Source: Clostridia bacterium (GTDB lineage Bacteria; Bacillota_A; Clostridia; Christensenellales; Aristaeellaceae). Taken from it: a DNA stretch of 27,199 nucleotides. Below, in pieces: positions 7,911 to 14,676 of this stretch. The position numbers and the translations under genes were made by a program. Each line of letters starts with the position of its first letter. The first letter of the stretch is position 1. The notes beneath the pieces were generated by a model. The model was not told the origin of the DNA, searched no databases, and saw nothing but the letters and a program-made list of their open reading frames with translations. The DNA is taken from NCBI GenBank assembly GCA_017620455.1, contig JAFZQK010000035.1, positions 1 to 27,199 on the forward strand, given 5' to 3'.

Positions 7911-8719
7911 TGGAACGTGATCTCCTCAAAGGTGTTGTAGTGATCTTCGGTGTAGAAGATCAGCCCGTCGTTGCTGTAAATGATGCGCTTGCCGTTGCGC
8001 CGGCCGCCGTTTTCCCGGGGGTCGTAGTCGATATCGCATTCGTAGTACTTCCGGCCCCGGGCCGTGGGCAGCTGGCCTTCATAGTTGCCGAAGTAATCGC
8101 CGCCGATGCTCATTTCCGGGGCTACCTTCCACAGGTTGCCCCAGCTGTTCACCCAGCCCAGCTCCGTGGCTTCCTTCTTGGTGATGTAATTGGGGGGCAG
8201 CTCGCCGAACAGATGGAGGTACGCGGCCACGTGGTCCTTGTCGGAATAATCCTCGTACTGCACGACGAAGGGCTCCTCCGTGGGCGCGGGGGCCGCCGTG
8301 GGCCTGCCCGGCGCGGCGGTGGGCTTCTTTTCCGCGGGGCCCGGCGCGGGGGACGGGGAGGCGGCGGGCAGTTCGGAAAGGAGGAGAAGATAGGTTTCCT
8401 CGTCGATCTTCCCATCCGGCGTCAGGCCGAAATCCTTCTGGAAGGCAATAACGGCCTCCTCAAAGGCGCGGCTGAAATTGCCGTCCGTGCGGCCGCCGTA
8501 ATAGCCCAGGGATTTGAGGGCTTCCTGGGCCCTGCGCACCTCCGCCCCGGAGCCGCCTTTTTTCAGGGTTTGGAAGGGCTTCTGCTCCGCCTGGGCGCCG
8601 GCGGCGGTGGCTGCGGGCGCGCCGCCCAGGAATCGGGGCGCCGCCTCCCGCACCGCGAAAAACAGCGCCAGCGCCGCCAGCACCAGCAGCAGCCGCTTCA
8701 GCCAGGGATTCTTTTTCAT
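7907..8719 (-). CDS. Secreted/anchored ribonuclease: PG-binding domain fused to barnase domain
   Basis: A 270-residue modular protein. Residues 1-8 are basic and 9-23 hydrophobic, giving a signal peptide or membrane anchor without a lipobox Cys. Residues about 52-115 are a PG_binding_1 domain (AQEALKSLGYYGGRTDGNF, AFQKDFGLTPDGKID). Residues 118-150 are a Pro/Ala/Ser linker suited to the cell wall. Residues about 155-268 are a barnase-type ribonuclease, with the NYITKKEATELGW, GGDYF and DHYNTF blocks lining up with barnase. Catalytic Glu73, Arg87 and His102 correspond to Glu227, Arg245 and His260; Lys27 and Arg83 to Lys181 and Arg241. Barnase Arg59 is replaced by Tyr213. The enzyme should cleave single-stranded RNA, probably outside the cell or after delivery to another. 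It overlaps the methyltransferase upstream and barstar downstream by 4 nt each. Confidence 0.9.
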   Translation of the reverse strand: MKKNPWLKRLLLVLAALALFFAVREAAPRFLGGAPAATAAGAQAEQKPFQTLKKGGSGAEVRRAQEALKSLGYYGGRTDGNFSRAFEEAVIAFQKDFGLTPDGKIDEETYLLLLSELPAASPSPAPGPAEKKPTAAPGRPTAAPAPTEEPFVVQYEDYSDKDHVAAYLHLFGELPPNYITKKEATELGWVNSWGNLWKVAPEMSIGGDYFGNYEGQLPTARGRKYYECDIDYDPRENGGRRNGKRIIYSNDGLIFYTEDHYNTFEEITFQ

Positions 8720-9939
8720 GGCTCGTCCTCCTCAAGCCGCCACAGGCGGCGTTCGCCGTACACGTCCGAAATCAGGATGGCGGGGGTGCCCCGCAGCTGG
8801 GGCAACTGCAGCAGGGACGGAAGCGCCGGGGTCTGCTTGCGCCGGGCGGCGTTGGCCTGGGCATAGAAAACGCCGTCCCTGAGGAAACCCACGGACCATT
8901 GGTCCACCGCGTCCAGGCCCCGCACGGCGCCCGTGTCCGGGGCGTAATCCATGAGCCGCACGTCGTGATAGGCGATGCCGGGGATGATCTGGGCGCTGAG
9001 GAAGGCGGGGGTTTCCAATGTGGGCGCCGATACGGTCATGGCGGTGCCCAGCAGGCGCTTGCGGGCGACGGTGAGGGCCAGCGGGCACAGGTCGGACGCC
9101 AGGAACCGCCGCCCCTCCTGGGCCGCGGTCACCGCGGTGGTGCCGCTGCCGGAAAACAGATCCGCCGCCAGGTCCCCCGGGCGGGAGGCGCAGCGGATGA
9201 TGCGGCTGAGCAGCGCCTGGGGCTTCTGGGTATCGTAGCCGGTGCGCTGGGGATCCTTCTGCTGCAGGTGGCTCACGTCCGCCCACACGTCGCCGGGATA
9301 CACCGGATCGTCGTCGTAATAGGTATAGGTCTTGCCGCCGGACTGGATGGTGCGGTAAGTGCGCCCGTCCTCGTCCACGCATTTGCGCATGTGGTTCTGC
9401 CGGTTCTCGCTGCGGGGCAGGGGCACGGAAGCGATATCGAAATACTGGCGGCGGGATTTGCGGTAAAAAAGGATCACGTCGTGCTTGCGGGAAAAGCGCT
9501 TCATGCTGCGGCCGCCGGACTGGTAGGCCCAGATGATCTCGTTGACGAAATTGCTTTCGCCGAAGATCCCGTCGCACAGGAGGCGGGCGTGGGCGGCGGC
9601 GCGGCTGTCCAGGTGCAGGAACATGGATCCGTCCTCCCGGAGCAGGGCCCTGGCGTTTTCCACCGCGTCCCGAAGCATGGCCAGGTAGACCTCCCGGCTT
9701 TCGTACTTATCCCGGTAGGCGGGCAGCGCCAGGGCGTCCTTGCCGGTTTCCCAGCCCGCTTCGCCCACCCGCATGTGCAGATAAAAGTCTTCGCCCGTCA
9801 TGAAGGGCGGGTCCATATACACGCAGGCGGCCTGGCCGTGCCAGGGCGAAAAATCCCCCCGGGCGTCCCGGACCGTGATCTCGCCGCTTTTTCCGTCCCC
9901 GTGGATCTCCCGGCGGCACACCGTTTGTACCCAGCGCAT
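8716..9939 (-). CDS. DNA methyltransferase, beta-class N6-adenine/N4-cytosine type (orphan)
   Basis: A 407-residue methyltransferase with catalytic motif IV DPPF (residues 43-46) ahead of a TQKP block (GYDTQKPQALLSRII, 234-248) and the S-adenosylmethionine motif I DLFSGSGTT (260-268). The order IV then I is that of beta-class amino-methyltransferases. DPPF leaves adenine N6 most likely but does not exclude cytosine N4. About 130 residues after motif I form a tail I do not recognise, perhaps target recognition or dimerisation. No restriction endonuclease or specificity subunit lies in the window, so it appears solitary and may be regulatory. It starts 18 nt after the cysteine-cluster gene and overlaps the barnase gene by 4 nt. 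The recognition sequence cannot be predicted. Confidence 0.88.
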   Translation of the reverse strand: MRWVQTVCRREIHGDGKSGEITVRDARGDFSPWHGQAACVYMDPPFMTGEDFYLHMRVGEAGWETGKDALALPAYRDKYESREVYLAMLRDAVENARALLREDGSMFLHLDSRAAAHARLLCDGIFGESNFVNEIIWAYQSGGRSMKRFSRKHDVILFYRKSRRQYFDIASVPLPRSENRQNHMRKCVDEDGRTYRTIQSGGKTYTYYDDDPVYPGDVWADVSHLQQKDPQRTGYDTQKPQALLSRIIRCASRPGDLAADLFSGSGTTAVTAAQEGRRFLASDLCPLALTVARKRLLGTAMTVSAPTLETPAFLSAQIIPGIAYHDVRLMDYAPDTGAVRGLDAVDQWSVGFLRDGVFYAQANAARRKQTPALPSLLQLPQLRGTPAILISDVYGERRLWRLEEDEP

Positions 9940-9957
9940 CGTATCTCCCTTCCTTCC

Positions 9958-10440
9958 TCACCACTGCGTGAGCAGCGCGTTGAACGCATGCTGCGCGTCC
10001 AGATACCGCGCGTGCTCCGGACAGGCGTACAGGATCTCGCCCGCTTTCCGGACCGCCTGAACGAACGCCGGGTCCATGCCCCGCAGCCCCCCGTGCATCA
10101 GCGGACACACCGCCCAGGCCCTTTGATCCGGCACGGGGCCGTTCCGGGCGGGCAGCAGCGGGAACAGCCGGCAGGCCAGGGGCCGCGCATCCCGGCTGCA
10201 ATCTCCTGGACAGATCAGCAGCTTCACCCCGGGAAGCACCTGGTCGTTCCGCTCCATGCGGAACCCTTCGGGCAGAGGATCGTACAGCGCGTCCTCCCCG
10301 GGAAAAAGCAGCATGCCCCCCTGGCCGTCCTCGTCGCTCTGGCAGCAGGCCGCGCCGCAATACCGCCCGCAGTCATTTTTCAGGGGCGTTTTTCCGGCCA
10401 GCAGGGCCCGGGCGGCGACGACGGCTTCCAGCGGCTCCAA
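9958..10440 (-). CDS. YkgJ-like cysteine-cluster protein
   Basis: A 160-residue small protein with cysteines arranged like the YkgJ family of putative zinc/iron-chelating proteins. The cluster is C-x3-C-x3-CC at residues 24, 28, 32 and 33 (DCGRYCGAACC), slightly wider than the usual CxxCxxCC. Cys77, Cys81, Cys90 in RPLACRLFP and Cys112 follow. No catalytic function is established for the family. I chose the TTG at 10440 because GGAGGG lies 6 nt upstream. An ATG at 10473 would add 11 residues but has no ribosome binding site and lies only about 12 nt from the -10 box. It is the first gene of the five-gene minus operon. Confidence 0.75.
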   Translation of the reverse strand: MEPLEAVVAARALLAGKTPLKNDCGRYCGAACCQSDEDGQGGMLLFPGEDALYDPLPEGFRMERNDQVLPGVKLLICPGDCSRDARPLACRLFPLLPARNGPVPDQRAWAVCPLMHGGLRGMDPAFVQAVRKAGEILYACPEHARYLDAQHAFNALLTQW

Positions 10441-10485
10441 GGCAATCCCTCCGCATGCGGATAAACGTTGCATTCATCAACTGTT

Positions 10486-10514
10486 ATTCTACCATGAAAT
10501 CAAAGGATTGACAA
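10486..10514 (-). promoter_or_regulatory. Promoter of the methyltransferase-barnase-barstar-ABC operon
   Basis: On the minus strand, -35 TTGTCA (10514-10509) and -10 TAGAAT (10491-10486) are separated by exactly 17 nt. Each box matches consensus at five of six positions. Initiation near 10479 would give a leader of about 40 nt to the TTG start at 10440. Its -35 box overlaps that of the divergent cca promoter. Confidence 0.8.
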
Positions 10515-10536
10515 GGCAAACGGGAACGATTAAGAT
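10508..10536 (+). promoter_or_regulatory. Promoter of cca
   Basis: A perfect -35 TTGACA (10508-10513) and a -10 TAAGAT (10531-10536) are separated by 17 nt, just upstream of a GGGGAGG ribosome binding site and the cca ATG. It overlaps the minus-strand promoter by six bases at the -35. Confidence 0.82.
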
Positions 10537-10557
10537 GGGGACGGGGAGGAATTTTCT

Positions 10558-11790
10558 ATGCGTTTTGAGCTGCCGCAGCCCGTCGCCCGGGCGCTGGAAA
10601 TGCTGGAGGAAGCGGGGTTCGCTTCCTATGTGGTGGGCGGCTGCGTGCGGGACTGGGTGCTGGGCGCGACGCCCCACGATTACGACATCTGCACCGCGGC
10701 TTCCCCGGCGGATATGCAACGGGTATTCCGGAAGGAAAGGACCGTCGAAACCGGCGTGCAGCACGGCACGCTGACGGTGATTCTATCCGGCATGCCCCTG
10801 GAGATCACCGCTTTCCGGGTGGACGGCGCTTATTCCGACGGCCGCCACCCTGATTCCGTGCGCTTTACGGACCGAATCGAGGAGGATCTTTCCCGCCGGG
10901 ATTTCACCATCAACGCCATGGCCTATTCCCCCCGTCGGGGCATCGCAGACCCCTTTGGAGGCCGGGAGGACTGCCGCCGGGGCGTCGTCCGGTGCGTGGG
11001 CGAGGCGGAAGCGCGCTTTTCGGAGGACGCGCTGCGCATCCTGCGGGCGCTGCGCTTTTCCGCGCGGCTGGGGTTCCCCATCGAGGGAAAAACGGCCCGG
11101 GCCGTCCGGAAATGCCGGGAACAGCTGAAAATGATCAGCCGGGAGCGGATTGCCGTGGAAATGGGCGGGCTGCTGCTGGGGAAGGATGCCGGGCGGGTGC
11201 TGGCGGACTATCCGGAGGTGATCGCCGCGGCGGTCCCGGATCTCAGGGAATCGGCGCAGGGCCCGGCCTGGACGCGCGCCTGCCGCCGGGTGGATGCGGC
11301 GCCCGGGGAGGAAACGGTCCGCTGGGCGGCGCTGCTCATGGACCTGGGGATGGACGCGGCCCGGGCCGTCATGAAGGAGCTGAAGGCATCGAACCGCCTT
11401 CAGGAGCGCACGGCGGCGCTGGTCATGAACGCCCCCGTCCGGGTGACGCCCGGGAACGCGTGGGAAATGCTGGCGCGGGTGGGGCCGGAGTGCCTGGAAA
11501 GCCTGATCGCGCTGCAGAAGGCCGACAGGATCGCCGCCGGGGAGGACCCGGACGCCGCCGGGCGGGACGCCGCGCTGGCGGAGGAAAGGCGGCGGGAACT
11601 GCTCCGGGAGCACGCCTGCCATACCCTGCGGGACCTGGCGGTGAACGGCCGGGACCTTTCGGCCCTGGGGCTCAGCGGACCCGGGATCGGACGGATGCTG
11701 GACCGGCTGCTTTTAATGGTGGTGCGCGGGGAAACGCCCAACGAACGGGACGCGCTGCTCGCTCAGGCCCGGAAGTTCCTGAACGCATGA
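10558..11790 (+). CDS. cca: CCA tRNA nucleotidyltransferase
   Basis: A 410-residue class II nucleotidyltransferase that adds or repairs the 3'-terminal CCA of tRNAs in the cytoplasm. Motifs are GGCVRD (27-32), the metal-binding DYD (41-43), RRDFTINAMAY (113-123), DPFGG (131-135) and EDALRILRALRF (156-167). The C-terminal half is helical. The segment RWAALLMDLGM resembles an HD-type helix but lacks its histidine-aspartate pair, so no phosphohydrolase activity is expected. Length fits the Bacillus-type enzyme. GGGGAGG lies 8 nt before the ATG. Poly(A) polymerases share the head domain; the full-length architecture favours Cca. Confidence 0.92.
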   Translation: MRFELPQPVARALEMLEEAGFASYVVGGCVRDWVLGATPHDYDICTAASPADMQRVFRKERTVETGVQHGTLTVILSGMPLEITAFRVDGAYSDGRHPDSVRFTDRIEEDLSRRDFTINAMAYSPRRGIADPFGGREDCRRGVVRCVGEAEARFSEDALRILRALRFSARLGFPIEGKTARAVRKCREQLKMISRERIAVEMGGLLLGKDAGRVLADYPEVIAAAVPDLRESAQGPAWTRACRRVDAAPGEETVRWAALLMDLGMDAARAVMKELKASNRLQERTAALVMNAPVRVTPGNAWEMLARVGPECLESLIALQKADRIAAGEDPDAAGRDAALAEERRRELLREHACHTLRDLAVNGRDLSALGLSGPGIGRMLDRLLLMVVRGETPNERDALLAQARKFLNA

Positions 11791-11793
11791 AGG

Positions 11794-11834
11794 CGCCGCC
11801 CGCCGCATATCCATAGAAAAAACGGCGGGAGGCG
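11794..11834 (+). promoter_or_regulatory. Hairpin enclosing the ribosome binding site of the next gene
   Basis: Arms CCCGCCG (11799-11805) and CGGCGGG (11823-11829), extended by CGCC/GGCG beyond one mismatch, give an 11-pair GC-rich stem. The 17 nt loop contains an A6 run. The right arm includes the GGGAGG ribosome binding site of the gene at 11841. No T-run follows, so it is not a terminator of cca. It may limit translation of the membrane protein. Confidence 0.5.
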
Positions 11835-11840
11835 TGAAGC

Positions 11841-12260
11841 ATGACGCAGTATACGGCGCGCAGACGGAAGAAAAGCGCGGGCAAGGGAAGGACGGCCCTG
11901 GCCCGGGGGATCCTGACGGCGGTGGCGGTGACGGCGGCGGCAGTCTGCCTGTTTGCGGTGGTCATCGCCCTTACCGATATGGAGGACCGCTTCGTGCGCA
12001 TCGTCAATCAGCTGATCAAGGCCGGGGCCGTGGCGGCGGGCGCCTGCGCGGCGGTGTCCCGGGGAGAGAGCGCGGGGCCCCGCCGGGGGATCGGCGTGGG
12101 GCTTGCGTACATGGGCCTGGGCGTGCTGCTGTACGCGCTGCTGTCCGGCCAGCGGTTCGAGCCCCTGGCCTACGCCCTGGATCTGGGGATGGGCGCGGCG
12201 GCGGGCGGCCTTACCGGCATGCTGCGCGCCGGGATGCAGCCCAAAGCGAAATCCGCATGA
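11841..12260 (+). CDS. TIGR04086-family small membrane protein
   Basis: A 139-residue protein with a basic N terminus (about residues 8-22) and four hydrophobic segments (about 24-44, 57-71, 84-101, 110-127). This is the size and layout of the TIGR04086 family of Firmicutes membrane proteins of unknown function. It lies 50 nt after cca in the same direction with GGGAGG about 9 nt upstream of the ATG, so it is probably cotranscribed with cca and closed by the terminator that follows. The family assignment is by layout rather than by any catalytic motif. Function is unknown. Confidence 0.7.
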   Translation: MTQYTARRRKKSAGKGRTALARGILTAVAVTAAAVCLFAVVIALTDMEDRFVRIVNQLIKAGAVAAGACAAVSRGESAGPRRGIGVGLAYMGLGVLLYALLSGQRFEPLAYALDLGMGAAAGGLTGMLRAGMQPKAKSA

Positions 12261-12274
12261 CGCGGGCCTGAAAC

Positions 12275-12311
12275 AGCGCTTCCCGGGGCGGCGGCTCCGG
12301 GGCGCTTTTTT
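12275..12311 (+). terminator. Rho-independent terminator after the TIGR04086 gene
   Basis: AGCGC-TT-CCCGG (12275-12286) pairs with CCGGG-GCGCT (12297-12306), two 5 bp helices with a TT bulge and a GC-rich loop, followed by T6 ending at 12311. Confidence 0.8.
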
Positions 12312-12338
12312 CATGCGGACAGCCGGGAAAAAGCGGAT

Positions 12339-12419
12339 TTGTAAATTCCTGCAAAAAATTTTAAATATTTTTTTCCCGCCGGCAGGAAAAACAGGATGAG
12401 CGGCGAAACCTATTATATT
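12339..12419 (+). promoter_or_regulatory. AT-rich intergenic island, probable promoter region of ispH-rpsA
   Basis: This AT-rich patch in an otherwise GC-rich window precedes the fusion gene. A candidate pair is TTGTAA (12339-12344), 17 nt, TAAATA (12362-12367). A second possible -10 TATATT (12414-12419) lies nearer the gene without a good -35. The A/T tracts at about 12352-12373 can fold on themselves and are flanked by TTCCTGC/GCAGGAA inverted arms. Which element drives transcription is not decided. Confidence 0.4.
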
Positions 12420-12445
12420 CGCTCGTATTGTGGGGTGGTGTTCCG

Positions 12446-14599
12446 GTGCCGTGTAAGATCGCGCGGTACGCCGGGTATTGCGCCGGAGTGCGCAAGGCCG
12501 TGGAGGAAGCCCACGCCGCGGCGGGGGAAGCCCGGGAAAAAGGGCTCAGGTGCTATTCCCTGGGCGCGGTGATCCACAATCCCGAGGCGGTGGAGGCGCT
12601 GCGCCGGGAGGGCGTGATCCCCATCGACCGGCTGGAGGATGCGGAAAGCGGCGCCATGATCCTTCTGCGGAGCCACGGGGTGGCCCCGGAGGTGGAAAAA
12701 AAGTGCCGCGAAAGGGGCCTGATCGTTCGGGACTGCACCTGTGCGTCGGTCCGGGCGCTGCACCGGATCGTCCGGGAAAGCGGCGAAAAGGGCGTGCCGG
12801 TGATCCTGGTGGGAGAGCCGGAGCATCCCGAGGTGCAGGGCACGGCGGGCTGGTGCCCGGGGGAATGCCACATCGTGGGCACGGAGGAAGAGGCCGCGGC
12901 ATTGCCGCCTATGGAGGAAGCCCTGGCCGTATCCCAGACCACGTTTTCCATGGAGGCCTGGGAGCGCATCACGCAGATCCTGCGGGAAAAGATCCCGCGC
13001 CTCAGCGTCCGGTGCACCGTTTGCCCCGCCACCCGCAACCGCCAGACGGAGGCCCGGGAGCTGGCCCGGGAAATGGACGCCATGGTGGTGGTGGGCGGAA
13101 AAAACAGCGCCAACACCCGCAAGCTGTATGAGATCTGCCGGGCGATCTGCCCGCGGACGATCCTGGTGGAACGTGCGGAGGAAATTCCGCCGCACTTTGC
13201 AGATATCCACAAACATCACATAGGAATAGCCGCCGGCGCATCCACACCGGATTGGTCATTTAAGGAGGTTGTCACACGCATGAACGACATGGAACACATC
13301 GACCAGGAACCCCAGGAACCCGTCATCAATGCCACCGCTGAGCAGGAAGCTCCCGCCGCACCGGAAACCCCGGAAGTGCAGGAAGCCCCCGCCGCCGAAG
13401 CGCAGGAAGCCCCTGCCGCTGCGGAGCCCCAGGAAGCCGGCGACAGCCAGGCCCTGACCATGGAGGACATTGAAAAGACCGTGGTTCGCATCCGCCCGGG
13501 CCAGACCGTCACCGGCACCGTGGTGCAGATCTCCGATGACGAAGTGTGCGTCAACATCGGCTACAAGTCCGATGGGCTGATCAAGCGCTCCGACATGGTG
13601 GAAAAGGACGTGAAGCTCGGTGACGAAATCGAGGTCGAGGTCGTCAAGGTCAACGACGGCGAAGGCAACGTCCTGCTTTCCCAGCGCAACATCGTCAACC
13701 GCAAGGTGTGGGATGCGCTGATGGAAAAGTATGAGAACAACGAATATGTGGACGCCGTGGGCAAGGAAGCCGTCAAGGGCGGCCTGCTGGCTCAGGTGGA
13801 GGGCGGCATCCGCGCCTTCGTGCCCGCGTCCCAGCTGGCGCCCCGCTACGTGGAAAAGATCGATCAGTTCGTGGGCCAGAACATGAAGCTGAAGATCATC
13901 GACGTGGATAAGCAGAAGAAGCGCATCGTGGCCAGCCGCAAGCAGGTCATCGCCGAAGAATCCGCCGCCAAGAAGGCCGCCGCGTGGGATCGCCTGGAAG
14001 AAGGCGCCGTGGTGAAGGGCATCGTGCGCCGGTTCGCCGATTTCGGCGCTTTCGTGGACCTGGGCGGCGTGGACGGCCTGATCCATATCACCGATATGGC
14101 CTGGAGCCGCGTGGGCCATCCCAGCGACGTGCTGAGCATCAACCAGGAAGTGGAAGTGAAGATCCTGTCCCTGGACCGGGAGCGGGAACGCATCCAGCTG
14201 GGCTACAAGCAGCTGCAGCCCAAGCCCTGGGACAACATCGAAGAAAAGTACCCCGTCGGCACCGTGCTGGAGCGCAATGTGGTGCGCATCCGTCCCTTCG
14301 GCGCGTTCATCGAGCTGGAGCCCGGCGTGGACGGCCTGGTGCATATTTCCCAGTGCGCCCCCACCCGGATCGAGAAGGTGGAAGACGTGCTGCAGGTGGG
14401 CCAGCCCGTGCTGGTGAAGGTGCTGGCGGTGGATCCCGAAGCCAAGCGCATCAGCCTCAGCATCAAGGACGCCATGGCCGCGGCCGGCGCCTATGCGGAA
14501 GCGCCTGCGGAAGAAGCGCCTGCGGAAGAAGCGCCCGTTGAGGAAGCCCCCGCGGAAGAAGCCGCACCCGCAGCGGAAGCGCCTGCCGACGCCGAATAA
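12446..14599 (+). CDS. ispH-rpsA: Fusion of IspH (HMBPP reductase) and ribosomal protein S1
   Basis: A 717-residue two-function protein. Residues 1-278 are IspH, the [4Fe-4S] enzyme of the last step of the MEP isoprenoid pathway. Cluster cysteines are Cys12 (YCAGVRKAV), Cys99 (DCTCASV) and Cys193 (TVCPATRNRQ), with SHG at 76-78, the catalytic HPE at 127-129 and the AGASTPDW block near 263. An acidic Ala/Pro/Glu linker (about 284-335) leads to four S1 RNA-binding domains at about 352-414, 432-499, 520-588 and 605-674, then an Ala/Pro/Glu repeat tail. The GTG at 12446 fits the IspH N terminus and a GGGGTGG ribosome binding site; the frame is open to a TTG at 12428. This fusion is known in Clostridia. 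A strong internal start at 13280 could release S1 alone. Confidence 0.93.
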   Translation: MPCKIARYAGYCAGVRKAVEEAHAAAGEAREKGLRCYSLGAVIHNPEAVEALRREGVIPIDRLEDAESGAMILLRSHGVAPEVEKKCRERGLIVRDCTCASVRALHRIVRESGEKGVPVILVGEPEHPEVQGTAGWCPGECHIVGTEEEAAALPPMEEALAVSQTTFSMEAWERITQILREKIPRLSVRCTVCPATRNRQTEARELAREMDAMVVVGGKNSANTRKLYEICRAICPRTILVERAEEIPPHFADIHKHHIGIAAGASTPDWSFKEVVTRMNDMEHIDQEPQEPVINATAEQEAPAAPETPEVQEAPAAEAQEAPAAAEPQEAGDSQALTMEDIEKTVVRIRPGQTVTGTVVQISDDEVCVNIGYKSDGLIKRSDMVEKDVKLGDEIEVEVVKVNDGEGNVLLSQRNIVNRKVWDALMEKYENNEYVDAVGKEAVKGGLLAQVEGGIRAFVPASQLAPRYVEKIDQFVGQNMKLKIIDVDKQKKRIVASRKQVIAEESAAKKAAAWDRLEEGAVVKGIVRRFADFGAFVDLGGVDGLIHITDMAWSRVGHPSDVLSINQEVEVKILSLDRERERIQLGYKQLQPKPWDNIEEKYPVGTVLERNVVRIRPFGAFIELEPGVDGLVHISQCAPTRIEKVEDVLQVGQPVLVKVLAVDPEAKRISLSIKDAMAAAGAYAEAPAEEAPAEEAPVEEAPAEEAAPAAEAPADAE
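13262..13282 (+). promoter_or_regulatory. In-frame internal ribosome binding site and ATG for the S1 part
   Basis: AAGGAGG (13262-13268), within TAAGGAGGT, is a near-perfect anti-16S match and lies 11 nt before an ATG (13280-13282) in frame with the fusion. The ATG falls exactly at the end of the IspH domain and the start of the linker. Initiation here would give a protein of about 439 residues carrying all four S1 domains. The same bases encode Lys-Glu-Val, so coding chance is an alternative explanation. Confidence 0.5.
14498..14596 (+). repeat. Imperfect 15 bp repeats coding an Ala/Pro/Glu tail
   Basis: The end of the fusion gene consists of near-repeats of GCGCCTGCGGAAGAA and variants, coding EAPAE-like pentapeptides. 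It is a low-complexity acidic C-terminal tail of the S1 protein and prone to slippage in copy number. Confidence 0.75.
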
Positions 14600-14613
14600 G
14601 AAAACGGTTTTTC

Positions 14614-14647
14614 GCCTGCTGCGCCCACCGGCGCGGCAGGCTTTTTT
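14614..14647 (+). terminator. Rho-independent terminator after ispH-rpsA
   Basis: GCCTGCTGCGCC (14614-14625) pairs with GGCGCGGCAGGC (14630-14641), 12 pairs with one G-T wobble and a 4 nt loop, then T6 (14642-14647). Confidence 0.93.
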
Positions 14648-14676
14648 CAGGAAATCGCTGTTCGGAGGATCGAAAA

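Noticed and set aside
12428..12446. TTG at 12428 as the start of ispH-rpsA
   Set aside because: It would add six residues overlapping the GGGGTGG ribosome binding site. The GTG at 12446 fits the usual IspH N terminus.
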